A DNA stretch of 64,000 bases from contig CASEYW010000102.1 of NCBI GenBank assembly GCA_949292215.1, forward strand, positions 1-64,000, read 5' to 3'. Under the pieces are notes generated by a model. That model was given only the letters and a program-made list of their open reading frames with translations. It was not told where the DNA came from and made no database searches. The first letter of the stretch is position 1, and each line of letters starts with the position of its first letter. This document shows, piece after piece, positions 38,471 to 46,548 of this stretch. Source of the DNA: an uncultured bacterium (GTDB lineage: Bacteria; Verrucomicrobiota; Lentisphaeria; Victivallales; UBA1829). Position numbers and translations under genes: made by a program.

Positions 38471-39802
38471 TCATCCGTTTTCCAGACTGCCGGAAAGTTT
38501 TTCATCCATTCTCATGCGAATCAGTTTACCATCCGCATGACAGCAGAGGTACGCCTCGTAAAGCGCACTCAGCGAAGAGGCAAGCGACTCCCGAAGTGTT
38601 TCGGAATGAAGCAGAAGATCATCCTTCTGCGGAATAAAGTGGTAGAAATCCTCCCGGTTCACCCACTGATAATCTTCGATCCCCATATCTTTGCGGAGGG
38701 CAATCGCTCCGCTCATGGAACAAACCTCTTTCAAGACCCGTTTTGAAAGCAGTTTTTTCAGCAGCATCCAGATTCTCTGCTTTTCATTGCGCGTAATGCT
38801 GGAATTGATAAAGGTCTCCAGACAATAAAGGCCGTACCGCAGGACACGCCTGTCGCCACACATCAGGGGAACAATTCGGAAATGAGTTTCCGGGAATCCG
38901 AGCTTTCTGTACTGAACGCATCCCCAGGAACCAACGGAAAATGCAAGAGCACTCTCCTGCGAGAAAAAGTTCTGTGCGGAATCTTCATAGGAATCGCAAT
39001 CATCCAGTATCCGGAAGACTCGTTCTCCTGTCTCCGTATCAAAACAGGGCGGAGAAAAGAGCGCATCCGGCGCAAAGCCTTCCTGAAGACGCAGAAGCGC
39101 CAGCGGAACCAGATACGGCATCGACCATGTAAGTTTCGGCAGGAGCAGTTTCATCGCAGGCGAAACGCCGCATTCGCGGCACTTTTTCACCAGAACCTCC
39201 CACCACCCCAGGGAATCGAAGCGGGAAACGTCCTGTTCGAATCCGATTCTCTTCAATATTTCCGTATTGACAACCCCTTGATAGGTAAACATATAAAACG
39301 GAAGCTGCATGGTGCTCAAGGCATCCCCCATGGAATCAAACTGACTGAGAAATTCGCTGTAATCTTCGAATTCTGAATAGTCCAGCATCATGCCTGCCTG
39401 ACTCCAATGGGGAACCTTTTCAAAAATAACAACTTTATGTTCCTGAAAACAAGTCTGGAAATCACCCTGTTCAATTGCCTTGATCCGAATGTTCAGATTC
39501 AGCTCATTCTCCCTGGCAATCGCATTGAGCAGGCGTTCCATCACGGGAAAGTCAAACGATGTTTCGGTCAAACGGAACTCCACATCCAGAATCTCTCCGC
39601 CATTGAGAAAAGAACCGATCCCGTTCCGGATCTTGATCTTTCCGGAATGTTCCAGATTCTTGTACGCTCTCTGCGCTGAGGAATACGGAATTGAAAACAG
39701 ACGGCACAGCTCCACATATCCGGGCAGACGGTCTCCGGGACTTAATTTTCCCTCTGCAATCAGTTTATCAAAATATTGTTCTATTTTTTCCGTGATCGTC
39801 AT
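38471..39802 (-). CDS. GntR-type HTH fused to a solute-binding-protein-like domain, module C regulator
   Basis: 443 residues. Residues 1-70 form a GntR winged helix (L-S-P-G-D-R-L-P-G-Y-V-E-L-C-R-L-F, A-Q-R-A-Y-K-N-L-E). From ~80 on it resembles a family 1 extracellular solute-binding protein: L-P-F-Y-M-F-T-Y-Q-G-V-V-N-T-E-I-L, S-L-G-W-W-E-V-L-V, V-G-S-W-G-C-V-Q-Y-R. No signal peptide, so it is a cytoplasmic sensor. RBS AAGGTGAAGT. It leads the glycosidase-pilin operon from a consensus promoter with a palindrome at the start site, consistent with ligand-controlled autoregulation. Confidence 0.75.
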   Translation of the reverse strand: MTITEKIEQYFDKLIAEGKLSPGDRLPGYVELCRLFSIPYSSAQRAYKNLEHSGKIKIRNGIGSFLNGGEILDVEFRLTETSFDFPVMERLLNAIARENELNLNIRIKAIEQGDFQTCFQEHKVVIFEKVPHWSQAGMMLDYSEFEDYSEFLSQFDSMGDALSTMQLPFYMFTYQGVVNTEILKRIGFEQDVSRFDSLGWWEVLVKKCRECGVSPAMKLLLPKLTWSMPYLVPLALLRLQEGFAPDALFSPPCFDTETGERVFRILDDCDSYEDSAQNFFSQESALAFSVGSWGCVQYRKLGFPETHFRIVPLMCGDRRVLRYGLYCLETFINSSITRNEKQRIWMLLKKLLSKRVLKEVCSMSGAIALRKDMGIEDYQWVNREDFYHFIPQKDDLLLHSETLRESLASSLSALYEAYLCCHADGKLIRMRMDEKLSGSLENG

Positions 39803-39815
39803 ACTTCACCTTACC

Positions 39816-39831
39816 AGCTATCGCGTTAGCT
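39816..39831 (-). promoter_or_regulatory. Palindromic operator candidate at the module C start site
   Basis: AGCTA-N6-TAGCT (39816-39831) lies just downstream of the -10 box and overlaps the expected transcription start, a typical repressor position. Confidence 0.55.
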
Positions 39832-39833
39832 AT

Positions 39834-39862
39834 ATTATAAACGATTTTATTGATTTTGTCAA
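39834..39862 (-). promoter_or_regulatory. Perfect consensus sigma70 promoter, module C
   Basis: On the minus strand TTGACA (39862-39857), exactly 17 nt, TATAAT (39839-39834), upstream of the GntR-type gene. Confidence 0.88.
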
Positions 39863-40012
39863 TAGGGGAAAAGGAACGATCAGGAGAAAAAACAGAAAAT
39901 CGCATTTCCGTGCGAAAAAAAAAGCAGCTGAATTTCCAAAACCGGAACAATAGATTTCCCTGTTTTCATTTCCGGAGTCTCCAAAAAAAAGTACTTTTTT
40001 TCAGAAACCCTC

Positions 40013-40040
40013 TTGATTTTGGAAAAAAATGGAATATAAT
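40013..40040 (+). promoter_or_regulatory. mraZ promoter
   Basis: TTGATT (40013-40018), 16-nt spacer, TATAAT (40035-40040), 37 nt before mraZ. Confidence 0.65.
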
Positions 40041-40064
40041 GGAATAGAATGGAATAAACCGGAG
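40020..40064 (+). promoter_or_regulatory. mraZ: Five 10-bp-phased direct repeats (MraZ box)
   Basis: TGGAA recurs at 40020, 40030, 40040 and 40050, and CGGAG follows at 40060. The exact 10-bp period matches known MraZ operators (TGGG-type pentamers every 10 bp before mraZ). The repeats cover the -10 box and start site, as for autorepression. Confidence 0.75.
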
Positions 40065-40076
40065 AAAAAAATCCTG

Positions 40077-40541
40077 ATGCTTTCTTTTTGCGGAATTGAT
40101 CGATGCTCCGTGGATGCCAACGGCAGGATTAAATTGAGTCCGCGGGTAATAGAAGACTTTACCGCCAGAGGCGGAGAGGTCGTTCTGCACTGTCTGCCGG
40201 AGGGAGCGATTGCGGTTTATCCGGAAGATGTATATCTTGCGATGCGAAAAAATGAGTCGAATCCGGCGGAAAAGGCTGCGGAAAGCATTGTCTTCCGCAG
40301 AACCCTCCGAAGATTCGGCGGCTGGAGCCAGTCGGAAAAGATATCGGCACAGGGCAGAATCACGCTGCCGCAAATGTTCAAGGAACATGCAGGACTCAAA
40401 AACGGTGCGGACGCGGTGGTTGCCGGAGTGGAGATCGGAGTCGAACTGTGGAGCGTCGAACGCTGGGAGGAGGAACAGCGGAAAATCGATGAACACATGA
40501 GACGGAAGAGCGAACAGGAAATGGAACAGGATCTGCTGTAG
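40077..40541 (+). CDS. mraZ: Transcriptional regulator MraZ
   Basis: 154 residues from ATG 40077. Two AbrB-like halves: V-D-A-N-G-R-I-K-L-S-P in the first and I-S-A-Q-G-R-I-T-L-P in the second. MraZ heads division/cell-wall clusters and represses its own operon. Here it is followed by FtsL-like, PBP-module and SEDS genes; mraW (rsmH) is absent between them. In-frame upstream codons at 40029 lie inside the repeat array and are unlikely starts. Confidence 0.88.
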   Translation: MLSFCGIDRCSVDANGRIKLSPRVIEDFTARGGEVVLHCLPEGAIAVYPEDVYLAMRKNESNPAEKAAESIVFRRTLRRFGGWSQSEKISAQGRITLPQMFKEHAGLKNGADAVVAGVEIGVELWSVERWEEEQRKIDEHMRRKSEQEMEQDLL

Positions 40542-40570
40542 GATTCGAAAACAGGAAAGCGAGGTCGGAA

Positions 40571-40846
40571 ATGAGTGCATGGATCAGAAACCGGAAAATC
40601 CGGTACGCATTTTGCATTGTCGTTCTGGCAGTTTCGCTCCTGCTGCTCGGTGCGGGACGGATGAACGGTGAAAAAAGAACGCTCTCAAGACGGGCGGCGA
40701 ACATCTCGGTCTGCCGCGTCACTTGCGAACGTCTTCTTCCTGCGCTTCCCATGGAGGAGCGTGCCGCGTGGAACAATCTGGTCCGGAAATCACCGGAACT
40801 GGCGCTGCGCATCGGGAGCGTCAATCTGCATGAACTGAACCGCTGA
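40571..40846 (+). CDS. Small FtsL-position membrane protein
   Basis: 91 residues, one membrane helix (~residues 10-27) after a basic N-terminus, then a ~60-residue helical extracytoplasmic domain. Size, topology and place (after mraZ, before the PBP-like gene) fit FtsL, but sequence similarity is weak, which is usual for FtsL. Confidence 0.5.
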   Translation: MSAWIRNRKIRYAFCIVVLAVSLLLLGAGRMNGEKRTLSRRAANISVCRVTCERLLPALPMEERAAWNNLVRKSPELALRIGSVNLHELNR

Positions 40847-40863
40847 GCAGGTGAAATCTCCGC

Positions 40864-41583
40864 ATGAATCCGGAAGCACATACTTCCGCGGACCAGTTCC
40901 GCCGGAGAAGCGGAATCCTGTTTCTGATTCTAATTGCATGGGGAGTTCTCGCCGCGGCGCATATCCTTTATTATTCCTGGTACCGGCGCGACAGCCTGCT
41001 CAAGGAAACTCTGCATCTTGCCTGGAGGGAAGGAGTTCTGCCGCCTCTCCGCGGACGCATCCTTTCCGCCGATTCCCGTCTGCTTGCCTGGACGGAACTG
41101 ACGCATGATCTGATTCTGCGGAAACCGCTCCCCCCTCCGGCACGTTTTGAAGAGCTGATTCGCAGACTCACCACTCTTCTTCCGGATCTTGATCCGGAGG
41201 AAAAGGAGGCGTTTATTCTGCTGAAACGGAACATCTCACCGGATGCAGTGCTGAAAATCGAAGCACTTCTGTCCGATTCGCCAGAGCTGTCGGTGGTTCC
41301 GCGAATGATCCGGCGTTCTGTGGATGATCCCGGACTCCGGGAAGTGCTCGGAGAAACGATGCCGGAACCGGGAAGTCCGGCGTTGAGAGGCGTCAGCGGA
41401 CTGGAACAGAAATACGATTCCGTTCTCGCTGGAAAACCGGGGAAGTTCCGCGTCATGCTGGGTCCCGGCGGCAAATGGATTTCCGGAACCATAGAGCTGA
41501 TAGCCCCTCCGGAAAACGGGAAAGATGTTGTCCTGCCGGAAACATTCCAACTTCCAGCGGGAAAAAAGAGGGTTCTTCCATGA
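40864..41583 (+). CDS. Class B PBP dimerisation module lacking the transpeptidase domain
   Basis: 239 residues. One membrane helix (~17-39), then the pedestal hallmarks of class B PBPs: P-P-L-R-G-R-I-L-S-A-D-S-R-L-L-A-W (residues 60-76) and G-L-E-Q-K-Y-D (179-185). It ends soon after N-G-K-D-V-V-L (218-224), where full-length PBPs pass into the transpeptidase domain (G-x-D-L-x-L-T-I-D). No S-x-x-K, S-x-N or K-T-G motif is present. Its stop overlaps the SEDS start (ATGA at 41580), so the short form looks native. Probably a SEDS partner without crosslinking activity. Confidence 0.7.
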   Translation: MNPEAHTSADQFRRRSGILFLILIAWGVLAAAHILYYSWYRRDSLLKETLHLAWREGVLPPLRGRILSADSRLLAWTELTHDLILRKPLPPPARFEELIRRLTTLLPDLDPEEKEAFILLKRNISPDAVLKIEALLSDSPELSVVPRMIRRSVDDPGLREVLGETMPEPGSPALRGVSGLEQKYDSVLAGKPGKFRVMLGPGGKWISGTIELIAPPENGKDVVLPETFQLPAGKKRVLP

Positions 41584-42695
41584 AACTGCGAAATCAGTCA
41601 TTTCTCAATACTGCACTTGGACTTTCCATTCTCGGTCTCGGCGGCTGTCTTGCAATCTACAGTGCACGCTCGTTTGGAGAAAATCCGTTTTATTTTGCGT
41701 TCCGTCAGCTGCTCTGGCTTGGAAGCGGAGTGATCTTTTTTCTTTTTCTTGCCCGGATTCCGTTCCGGTATTATGAAAAAAACGCATGGCTGCTTGCCGG
41801 AATCTCCTTTTCCGCACTGATCCTGGTTCTGGTGTTCGGTACGACAATCAACGGAATGAGAGGGTGGTTCTCCATTGGAGGGAAAGTTCTGCTCCAGCCG
41901 TCGGAACTGGCAAAAGCGCCGTATCTCCTTCTGCTTTCTGTGATTGCATCGAATGAATCGATGACTTCCAAAAGACGTTTTCTTCTGCTCTCCGGGACAG
42001 GAGGGGCATTCTGCGGAATCATTCTGCTTCAACCCGATTTTGGAACGGCAAGTGTCTATTTTGCGGGACTTGCGATCGTGCTGTTCGTCACGGGATTCCG
42101 ATACCGCATTCTTGCACTGCTTCCGGCCGTCGCCCTTCCCTGCACGGTTCTTTTTCTTCTGAATCACGAATATGCGATGGCACGAATTGCCGGGTATCTG
42201 AATCCGGATGCCCATTTGTACGGAAGCGGATGGCACATCAAACAATTTCAATATACACTTGCCCACGGCGGGTTGTTCGGATCGGACTGGGGCGGCGCAC
42301 TCTGGTCGAACGCATATCTGCCGTTTTCGCACAGCGATTCTGCCTTTGCCGCAATCGTGGAATCCGGAGGGGGAGCGGGAGGACTTCTCATTCTGGGAGG
42401 ATTTCTAGCAATGGTCTGGCTGTTTCGCGAGATGGCACTTTCGGGAGGAAACAACACGGCGCGGATTCTGATCTTTTCCGCAGGAGCGGTTTGCGCGGTC
42501 CAGGCGCTGCTGCACATCGGAGTCAACACGGCGCTTCTGCCGCCTACAGGACTCACGCTCCCGATCTTCAGTTACGGAGGCAGTTCTCTGTTCGGCACCA
42601 TGGCAGCCTTCGGAATGGCTTGCAGTGCCTCAAGCTCCGGATGCCCTTCCCATTCAGGAACAGAAAAAAAATCAGCAAATACGGTTGAGTTTTGA
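41580..42695 (+). CDS. SEDS-family glycosyltransferase (FtsW/RodA)
   Basis: 371 residues, ~10 membrane segments, standard length. SEDS motifs visible: L-L-Q-P-S-E-L-A-K, L-Q-P-D-F-G-T-A, L-P-F-S-H-S-D-S-A-F-A, and G-L-T-L-P-I-F-S-Y-G-G-S-S. It polymerises peptidoglycan from lipid II with a class B PBP partner; the coupled upstream gene is such a partner without its transpeptidase. The usual T-D-F of FtsW is S-D-S here. The dcw-like context favours FtsW, but RodA cannot be excluded. Confidence 0.87.
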   Translation: MKLRNQSFLNTALGLSILGLGGCLAIYSARSFGENPFYFAFRQLLWLGSGVIFFLFLARIPFRYYEKNAWLLAGISFSALILVLVFGTTINGMRGWFSIGGKVLLQPSELAKAPYLLLLSVIASNESMTSKRRFLLLSGTGGAFCGIILLQPDFGTASVYFAGLAIVLFVTGFRYRILALLPAVALPCTVLFLLNHEYAMARIAGYLNPDAHLYGSGWHIKQFQYTLAHGGLFGSDWGGALWSNAYLPFSHSDSAFAAIVESGGGAGGLLILGGFLAMVWLFREMALSGGNNTARILIFSAGAVCAVQALLHIGVNTALLPPTGLTLPIFSYGGSSLFGTMAAFGMACSASSSGCPSHSGTEKKSANTVEF

Positions 42696-42712
42696 GAAAA
42701 TCGGTTTATAGT
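42685..42712 (+). promoter_or_regulatory. Possible promoter of acyltransferase operon
   Basis: TTGAGT (42685-42690), 16-nt spacer, TATAGT (42707-42712), overlapping the end of the SEDS gene and 54 nt before the next start. Confidence 0.45.
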
Positions 42713-42766
42713 AACGCTTGAGAATGATTATGCTGGAAAGAGTTTTGAGTCATCAGGGAGAACGCG

Positions 42767-43600
42767 ATGCATGACATGGCTACAATCAGGCGGCAAATAG
42801 CTGAACCGCCGCTTATTGCAGAGAAAGATCAATACCTGATCAAGTTTGCCATTACGGATGCCGAAATCGAAGACGCCTTCAAATTGCGTTATAATGTTTT
42901 CAATGTCGAACAGGGCAAAGGGCTGAGTACGTCAAAGAACGGAATCGACAAGGATAAATTCGATGATTCCTGTCTTCATTTGATCGTGGTCCGGAAAGAC
43001 ACGGGAAGAGTTGTCGGCACCTATCGGATTCACTTCGGTTCCATCGCGGCACACTCCATGCTCGGATTCTATTCGGAGCAGGAATACAGCATTGAAGGTC
43101 TTGCGCCGCTGGCTTCCGCCAGTATCGAAGTCGGCAGGTCCTGTGTTGCGCAGGACTCCCGGAACGGATCGGTGATGGCGCTCCTCTGGAGCGGGATCTC
43201 TGAACTGATTTACCGAAGCAAACAGAGATATCTTCTCGGCTGTGTCAGTCTGGAAGTGACGGAACCGGTCGCAGGATGGGCTCTGTATGAATATTTCAAA
43301 CGCACCAACTGCTTTGCTCAGAATATCCGCGCATTTCCGAGAAAAGGCTACGAACTGCCGCGTCCTCCGGAATCGGAAATTCTGGAGGCGGCAACGGATA
43401 AAAAACGGATTCACGCCATGATTCCTCCGCTCTTCAAGGGATACCTGCGTCTGGGAGCGAAAATCTGCGGAGAACCGGCCTTCGATTACGAATTCGGCTC
43501 CATCGATTTCTTCATCATCCTGGATGTGGAACAGGTTCCTCAGAGATACATGAAACATTTCAGCGTCGAACCGGGAAAAAACAACGAACGGAAATGCTGA
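42767..43600 (+). CDS. GNAT-type N-acyltransferase, OlsB-like
   Basis: 277 residues; RBS AGGGAGAA. The GNAT/autoinducer-synthase-like core opens F-K-L-R-Y-N-V-F-N-V-E-Q-G, then G-R-V-V-G-T-Y-R-I and V-G-R-S-C-V-A-Q. Paired with a PlsC-type acyltransferase overlapping its 3' end, this is the OlsB-OlsA arrangement that makes ornithine lipids (N-acylation, then O-acylation). Other lipid acyltransferases of the same fold remain possible. Confidence 0.65.
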   Translation: MHDMATIRRQIAEPPLIAEKDQYLIKFAITDAEIEDAFKLRYNVFNVEQGKGLSTSKNGIDKDKFDDSCLHLIVVRKDTGRVVGTYRIHFGSIAAHSMLGFYSEQEYSIEGLAPLASASIEVGRSCVAQDSRNGSVMALLWSGISELIYRSKQRYLLGCVSLEVTEPVAGWALYEYFKRTNCFAQNIRAFPRKGYELPRPPESEILEAATDKKRIHAMIPPLFKGYLRLGAKICGEPAFDYEFGSIDFFIILDVEQVPQRYMKHFSVEPGKNNERKC

Positions 43601-44364
43601 CCTTCTTCAGAAAACTTTACCGGATCGCCTGCCTTCTCGGCTGGTTCCTGTTCATGGCGACAGGAGCGATTCTGCGCAAACTGGGAAAAAATCCGGAGGA
43701 AACCATCCGGCAGGCCTCGCTTGACACCGGACGATGGGCCCGCGGAATTCTGAATATTCTGAATATCCGCCTCACTGTGCATGGGACAATGCCGCAAACC
43801 CAGGGAGTTCTGATCGTATCGAACCATCTGGGATATCTGGACATCATTGTCCACGCCTCGCTGATGGGAGTCCGGTTTGCACCGAAAAAAGAGATCCGTT
43901 CGTGGCCGTTCCTCGGATGGTACGTCGGGCTCTCCTGCCCGGTCTGGATCGACCGGAAATCCCCGGCAAAGTCCAAAGAGACTCTGGAGGAGTTTGAAAA
44001 AACGCTGCGGATCGGCGTTCCGCTGATCGTTTACCCCGAAGGAACAAGCACGGATGGACTTCATGGACTCCGTCCATTCAAATCGACCCCTTTCGAAGCG
44101 GCAATCAAAGACAACCGTCCGCTGATGCCGATCATCACGGTCTACACCGTTCCCGAAGGGGCAATGAATCCGGCATGGTTCGGCGATCAGGAGCTTCTGC
44201 CGCATGTATGGGAGCTTCTCGGAATCCGGCAGATCAAGGCTGATGTTTATATTTCACAACCGATTCTCCCGGAAGGCTTCGACCGGAAAATCCTGGCGGA
44301 AAAAACCCGCGATGTGATGCTGGCATCCTATCGGGAACATACAGGAATCACGGAGGAATCATGA
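43594..44364 (+). CDS. PlsC-type acyltransferase, OlsA-like
   Basis: 256 residues. The acyltransferase motifs are N-H78-L-G-Y-L-D83 (HX4D) and Y-P-E-G-T-S-T near residue 150. An N-terminal membrane segment anchors it. It overlaps the OlsB-like gene by 7 nt. It transfers an acyl chain to lyso-ornithine lipid if the pair is OlsBA, or to lysophosphatidate if it is a housekeeping PlsC. Confidence 0.8.
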   Translation: MLTFFRKLYRIACLLGWFLFMATGAILRKLGKNPEETIRQASLDTGRWARGILNILNIRLTVHGTMPQTQGVLIVSNHLGYLDIIVHASLMGVRFAPKKEIRSWPFLGWYVGLSCPVWIDRKSPAKSKETLEEFEKTLRIGVPLIVYPEGTSTDGLHGLRPFKSTPFEAAIKDNRPLMPIITVYTVPEGAMNPAWFGDQELLPHVWELLGIRQIKADVYISQPILPEGFDRKILAEKTRDVMLASYREHTGITEES

Positions 44365-45107
44365 ATCGGGAACTCCTTTGCGAACTGGCGGCAACAGCAA
44401 ATATCTTCTTTTTCCGCAAATTCGACGCAGAGGAGGCGGAACCTACCGCAGTCCTCTTTCCCGTGATCGGAATCATCACAGGATTCTTCTTCACGCTGAC
44501 GGCATGGACGTTTACGGTTCTGTTCGGTCATCTGACCGCAGCGCTTCTCGCCGCAATCCTCTTTCCTCTGCTCTACGAACTGGCTACGGACTGGAACGGA
44601 CTGAAAAATCTGACCTCCTATCTCGCAATGAGAGCAGACAACCTTCCCGCCGCCCATGCTCTGACGAAAAAGCTGGAACCGGAACAAAAACTCACCCCCA
44701 TCTTTCTTCTTGTTTCGCTCTATCTGCTGAGAATGCTGGCGTTCGGAATGATCGCCGGTCACGCGCCGGCAGTCTTTCTTTTCGTTTTCACCGGAGCGTA
44801 CCAGATCCGTTCGGAGCTTGCGGCGTATGCCTCCGAAGAGGAAGAGCCATTGCTGGAAATTCCGGAAGAAAAACGGTTTCTTCCGCGCATCATCACTGCC
44901 GCGGCATTTCTGCTGACGGCATTTCTCTCATTCAGTCTGAAGGCAATTGCCGCAGGAATTTTGTCGGCGGTCGTACTTCTGCTGATCCTCCGGCTCCAGG
45001 AGCGCAGCATTCAAACGCATACCGGGCGCATCGGGCTGCGGCAGCTCCACATTTACGGATCTTCCGCGGAACTCGTTCTGCTCTTCACTGGAATAATTGT
45101 CTCATAA
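44361..45107 (+). CDS. Polytopic membrane protein, possibly CobS-like
   Basis: 248 residues, ~6 hydrophobic segments, overlapping the PlsC-type gene by ATGA. The early F-P-V-I-G-I-I-T-G region and overall layout resemble CobS (adenosylcobinamide-GDP ribazoletransferase), and a C-terminal helix is followed by G-S-S-A-E-L-V-L-L-F. But the catalytic H-L-D-G-L-A-D region reads A-T-D-W-N-G-L-K, so CobS activity is doubtful. No cobalamin genes nearby. It could be a lipid-modifying relative; function open. Confidence 0.45.
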   Translation: MNRELLCELAATANIFFFRKFDAEEAEPTAVLFPVIGIITGFFFTLTAWTFTVLFGHLTAALLAAILFPLLYELATDWNGLKNLTSYLAMRADNLPAAHALTKKLEPEQKLTPIFLLVSLYLLRMLAFGMIAGHAPAVFLFVFTGAYQIRSELAAYASEEEEPLLEIPEEKRFLPRIITAAAFLLTAFLSFSLKAIAAGILSAVVLLLILRLQERSIQTHTGRIGLRQLHIYGSSAELVLLFTGIIVS

Positions 45108-45122
45108 ATTACGCGCGGGTTC

Positions 45123-45151
45123 TTGTAAAATGATCCATCCGGAAGTATTAT
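45123..45151 (+). promoter_or_regulatory. Putative promoter
   Basis: TTGTAA (45123-45128), 17-nt spacer, TATTAT (45146-45151), 28 nt before the next ATG. Confidence 0.5.
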
Positions 45152-45179
45152 TCGATACTACAATCAGGAGATGAGCGTT

Positions 45180-45533
45180 ATGCCGAAAGAACAGATATCC
45201 AAGCGCAGCATCGTTCTATTTTATATTGTTCTGGTGATTCTGCTTGCTGCCGGCATTTTTGCGACGGTTCGCAACTCCTATCGCATCCATTCCAACCTTC
45301 ATCAACAGAGAATCAACGCACTGAAGGCCCCCTTCCCCAGAAACGAAGCGGAGAAACGAATCGCCGAAGAACTGCACCTTCCTTCCGGGGAAATGACACC
45401 GGAACAGAAACAGCTGCTCAAGACCAGAGTGGATGAGGAAATGCGGAACTATCAACGGAAAAATGCGGAGGAACTGGAAAAACTCCGAACGAAGAAATTC
45501 CTGTTCCTCTGGAACTATCCCGTCCAGGAATGA
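45180..45533 (+). CDS. Single-pass membrane protein, function unknown
   Basis: 117 residues from ATG 45180 (AGGAG at proper spacing; an ATG at 45171 lies too close to it). One membrane helix at ~residues 9-28, then a charged helical extracytoplasmic domain. The OppD-like gene follows 4 nt later. No family recognised. Confidence 0.7.
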   Translation: MPKEQISKRSIVLFYIVLVILLAAGIFATVRNSYRIHSNLHQQRINALKAPFPRNEAEKRIAEELHLPSGEMTPEQKQLLKTRVDEEMRNYQRKNAEELEKLRTKKFLFLWNYPVQE

Positions 45534-45537
45534 CATT

Positions 45538-46548
45538 ATGAAAAATGTACTCGAAGTCAAAAACCTCACAATCGAATTCAAATCCGACGGGATCTGGCTG
45601 CCGGCAGTGACAGATGTCTCTTTTCACCTGAAAAAGGGCGAGATTCTCGCTCTGGTCGGGGAAAGCGGATGCGGCAAAAGCGTCTCCTGCATGTCGCTGG
45701 CCCGGCTGCTGCCCTCGCCCCCGGCGCGGATTGCACGCGGCGAAGTCCTGCTGACAAAACGCGACGGTTCGCGCGTGGATACCCTGCTGCTTCCGCCTGG
45801 ACAGCTGAGAAAAATCCGCGGAGGGGAAATCGCATACATCTTTCAGGAGCCGTCGGTTTCCTTGAACCCGGTATTCCGAGTCGGCGCACAGATTGCGGAA
45901 GCGATTGAACTGCACAGACCCGATGTCACAAATGTCGATGCGGAAGTGGTGAATCTGCTGAAACAGGTCGGCATCCCGGGGCCGGAGGACCGGGCGAAAC
46001 GATATCCGCATGAGATGTCCGGAGGAATGCTCCAGCGGGTCATGATCGCGATGGCCCTTGCAAGCAATCCGTCGATTCTCATTGCGGATGAGCCGACTAC
46101 CGCTCTTGATGTCACCATTCAGGCGCAGATTCTGGACCTGCTGGCAGATCTGCGGAAACAGTGCGGCATGTCGATTATTCTGGTCACGCACAATCTTGGA
46201 ATTGTCTCTGAAATGGCGGACCGCGTCTGCGTGATGTACGCGGGACGCATCGTGGAAACGGCTCCGGTGCGGGAAGTGATTGATCATCCGCTTCATCCGT
46301 ACACCTCTTCCCTGCTGAAAGCGGTGCCGTCACTGGGCAGGAAAACGGGGACTCTTTCCACCATCCCCGGCTCCGTCCCGACTCCGGCAAATTTTCCGAA
46401 GGGATGCCGTTTCTGCGACCGCTGCGCTCTGAAACAGCAATTTTCCTCCGCCGATCAGAACGAGTGTGAAAACATCGTGCCTCCCCTCCGGGAAATGACA
46501 CCGGGACACTTCTGCGCCTGTCACAGGCTGAAAAGGAAAGACGCATGA
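45538..46548 (+). CDS. OppD/DppD-type peptide ABC transporter ATPase
   Basis: 336 residues. Walker A G-E-S-G-C-G-K-S, signature M-S-G-G-M-L-Q-R, Walker B I-L-I-A-D-E-P-T-T, and the oligopeptide-type C-terminal extension with paired cysteines (C-R-F-C-D-R-C ... C ... F-C-A-C). Such ATPases energise peptide or oligosaccharide importers. No permease, binding protein or OppF partner is adjacent, so it is an orphan here. RBS AGGAA. Confidence 0.87.
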   Translation: MKNVLEVKNLTIEFKSDGIWLPAVTDVSFHLKKGEILALVGESGCGKSVSCMSLARLLPSPPARIARGEVLLTKRDGSRVDTLLLPPGQLRKIRGGEIAYIFQEPSVSLNPVFRVGAQIAEAIELHRPDVTNVDAEVVNLLKQVGIPGPEDRAKRYPHEMSGGMLQRVMIAMALASNPSILIADEPTTALDVTIQAQILDLLADLRKQCGMSIILVTHNLGIVSEMADRVCVMYAGRIVETAPVREVIDHPLHPYTSSLLKAVPSLGRKTGTLSTIPGSVPTPANFPKGCRFCDRCALKQQFSSADQNECENIVPPLREMTPGHFCACHRLKRKDA

